Positions 62,917 to 64,000 of a DNA stretch of 64,000 nucleotides are shown in pieces; within the stretch, counting starts at the first letter, position 1, and each line of letters starts with the position of its first letter. The notes under the pieces are model-generated. The model saw only the letters and a program-made list of their open reading frames with translations. It did not search any database and was not told where the DNA came from. Made by a program: the position numbers and the translations under genes. This DNA is from Baekduia soli (GTDB lineage: Bacteria > Actinomycetota > Thermoleophilia > Solirubrobacterales > Solirubrobacteraceae): assembly GCF_007970665.1 (NCBI RefSeq), contig NZ_CP042430.1, positions 4,960,001 through 5,024,000 of the forward strand, in the 5' to 3' direction.

Positions 62917-63236
62917 ATGACCGAGACCACGAGCCCCACCACCGTCGTCCTCATCCACGGGCTGTGGATGAACGGCCGCAGCTGGGAGCATTGGGTGCAG
63001 CGCTACGAGCGGCGCGGCCTCACCGTCCTGGCGCCCAGCTGGCCGGGGATGGACGGCGACGTCGAGGCCCTGCGCGCCGACACCGCTCCAACTCCAAGCA
63101 CTAAAAGACCGAGACGGCGGTCACGGAGCTCAAGGAGTTCCCGGGGCGCTCGCACTTCACCCTGGGCCAGGAGGGCTGGGAGGAGGTCGCCGACTACGCG
63201 ATCGACTGGGCGCTGAGCGTCACCGCGGAGGGCTGA
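62917..63236 (+). pseudogene. alpha/beta hydrolase with internal deletion and nonsense codon
   Basis: From the ATG at 62917 the first 57 codons encode a typical alpha/beta hydrolase start (VVLIHGLWMNGRSWEHW, LTVLAPSWPGMDGDVEALR). The frame then departs at about 63085, and in a different frame the sequence resumes with the C-terminal segment TAVTELKEFPGRSHF then EEVADYAIDWALS and ends with TGA at 63234-63236. Most of the usual 270-residue protein is missing, including the nucleophile Ser, the Asp and much of the core. In the C-terminal part a TAA at 63102-63104 stands where a Tyr codon (KHY) is expected in the family. A deletion of some 500 bases cannot be a sequencing slip, so this is a genuine pseudogene. 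Confidence 0.85.
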
Positions 63237-63239
63237 GCG

Positions 63240-64000
63240 ATGGACCTGGGACTCCGGGGCGCCGTCGTCATCGTGACCGGTGCGAGCAAGGGCATCGGGC
63301 TGGCCGTCGCCGAGGCGTTCGCGGCCGAGGGCGCGCAGGTCGTCGCCGCCGCGCGCACGACCGACGCCCTGGAGGGCATCGCGGGCGTCACGCCGGTGGC
63401 GGTCGATCTCGCCGACGCCGCCGGGCCGCCGGCGCTGATCCGGCGGGCGATGGACGACCACGGCCGGATCGACGTGCTCGTCAACAACGTCGGCGGGGTG
63501 CGGCTGCGGCTGGACGGCTTCCTCGCACTGGGCGACGACGAGTTCCGGTGGGCGTTGGACCTGAACTTCTTCACCACCCTGCGGGCCACGCGCGCGGCCC
63601 TCGTGCCGATGGTCGACCAGGGTCGCGGCGCGGTCGTCAACATCGCCTCGGTCAACGCGTTCTTCCAGCCCGACGGCGCCACCGTGGACTCACTACGGGG
63701 CCGCCAAGGCCGCGGTCGCGAACCTGACCAAGGCGCTGGCGCAGGAGTTCGGCGCCAGCGGCATCCGCGTCAACGCGATCTCGCCCGGCCCGGTCGAGAC
63801 CGACCTGTGGCTCGGCGACCACGGCGTCGCGGCGACCGTCGCCGCCATGAGCGGCGTCGACGCCGACACCGCGCGCGAGCGCGTCATCGCCGGGATCGGC
63901 GGATTCGCCACGGGCCGCTTCACGCGGCCCGACGAGGTCGCCGCGCTGGCGGTCATGCTCGCCTCCGAGCGCATCGGCAACGTCACCGGGGAGAACGTGG
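63240..64000 (+). pseudogene. short-chain dehydrogenase, frameshifted, 3' end off window
   Basis: From an ATG at 63240 the frame gives a normal SDR: VIVTGASKGIG (10-20), NNVGG (80-84), VVNIASVNAF and PDGATVD. Here the frame breaks: the expected YGAAKAAV appears only one base later, starting at TAC 63694. The short string CACT before it can be read as a 4-base insertion, or a single inserted T. After the shift the protein continues in the other frame as YGAAKAAVANLTKALAQEFG, GIRVNAISPGPVETDLW and VIAGIGGFATGRFTRPDEVA, cut by the window edge. The catalytic Tyr and Lys lie after the break, so the translated product would be inactive. Confidence 0.82.

Overview
The window is very GC-rich (roughly three quarters G+C by eye), densely coded, and full of ATGA/GTGA stop-start overlaps. 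Its gene families (COG4315-type secreted repeat protein, DUF4031, HxlR, a hopanoid operon, a flavin-linked electron-transfer operon, an ATP-hydrolysing HyuA/HyuB pair and acyl-CoA catabolic genes) suggest a high-GC actinobacterium. The mix fits the Thermoleophilia/Solirubrobacterales best, but that placement is inference and no rRNA or marker gene is present. I saw no tRNA, rRNA, CRISPR array or intact insertion sequence.

Left part (1-28 kb). A FabH-like gene is cut by the left edge, followed by small hypotheticals, an FAD oxidoreductase paired with an unknown protein, a COG4315 secreted protein and a membrane fatty-acid desaturase. From 6.87 to 10.49 kb runs a compact electron-transfer operon: Ser/Pro-rich membrane-anchored protein, ApbE, ferric-reductase-like haem membrane protein, NuoF-like flavoprotein and ferredoxin. 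Two OmpR/histidine-kinase pairs follow (10.5-14.8 kb). The second leads into a LolA/RseB-like exported protein and an ABC transporter, and a GTCAGAGA direct repeat sits just in front of these. Then come a HisD/HpsN-like dehydrogenase, a serine hydrolase, DoxX, HxlR with a divergent MFS pump, a GlxA-type AraC regulator with a divergent MFS transporter, and an amylosucrase.

Middle part (28-45.6 kb). A PEBP protein and a SIMPL-domain protein precede the hopanoid operon on the minus strand: shc, hpnC, hpnD, hpnE, hpnG-ispH, hpnH. The nucleosidase HpnG and the terminal MEP-pathway enzyme IspH are one continuous polypeptide, the most unusual gene architecture here. After it lie a DUF4031 gene, a large secreted PKD/DNRLRE protein, an aldo/keto reductase broken by an in-frame TAG, an acyl-CoA dehydrogenase, a nitronate monooxygenase, and a DoxX/sigma/anti-sigma operon whose sigma start region carries an apparent one-base frameshift.

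Right part (45.6-64 kb). HyuA and a HyuB carrying a C-terminal zinc-ribbon extension resemble ATP-dependent ketone carboxylases. A nine-gene minus-strand catabolic operon follows (two SDRs, enoyl-CoA hydratase, CoA ligase, thiolase, acyl-CoA dehydrogenase, NodB-like deacetylase, Fe-alcohol dehydrogenase, HpcH aldolase). Together they could carboxylate a ketone, activate the beta-keto acid with CoA and cleave it, an undescribed route worth testing. The last 2 kb hold three neighbouring broken genes in a row: a LysR regulator (lost base), an alpha/beta hydrolase (large internal deletion plus nonsense codon) and an SDR (frameshift). They lie divergent from an intact MFS exporter and look like a decaying module.
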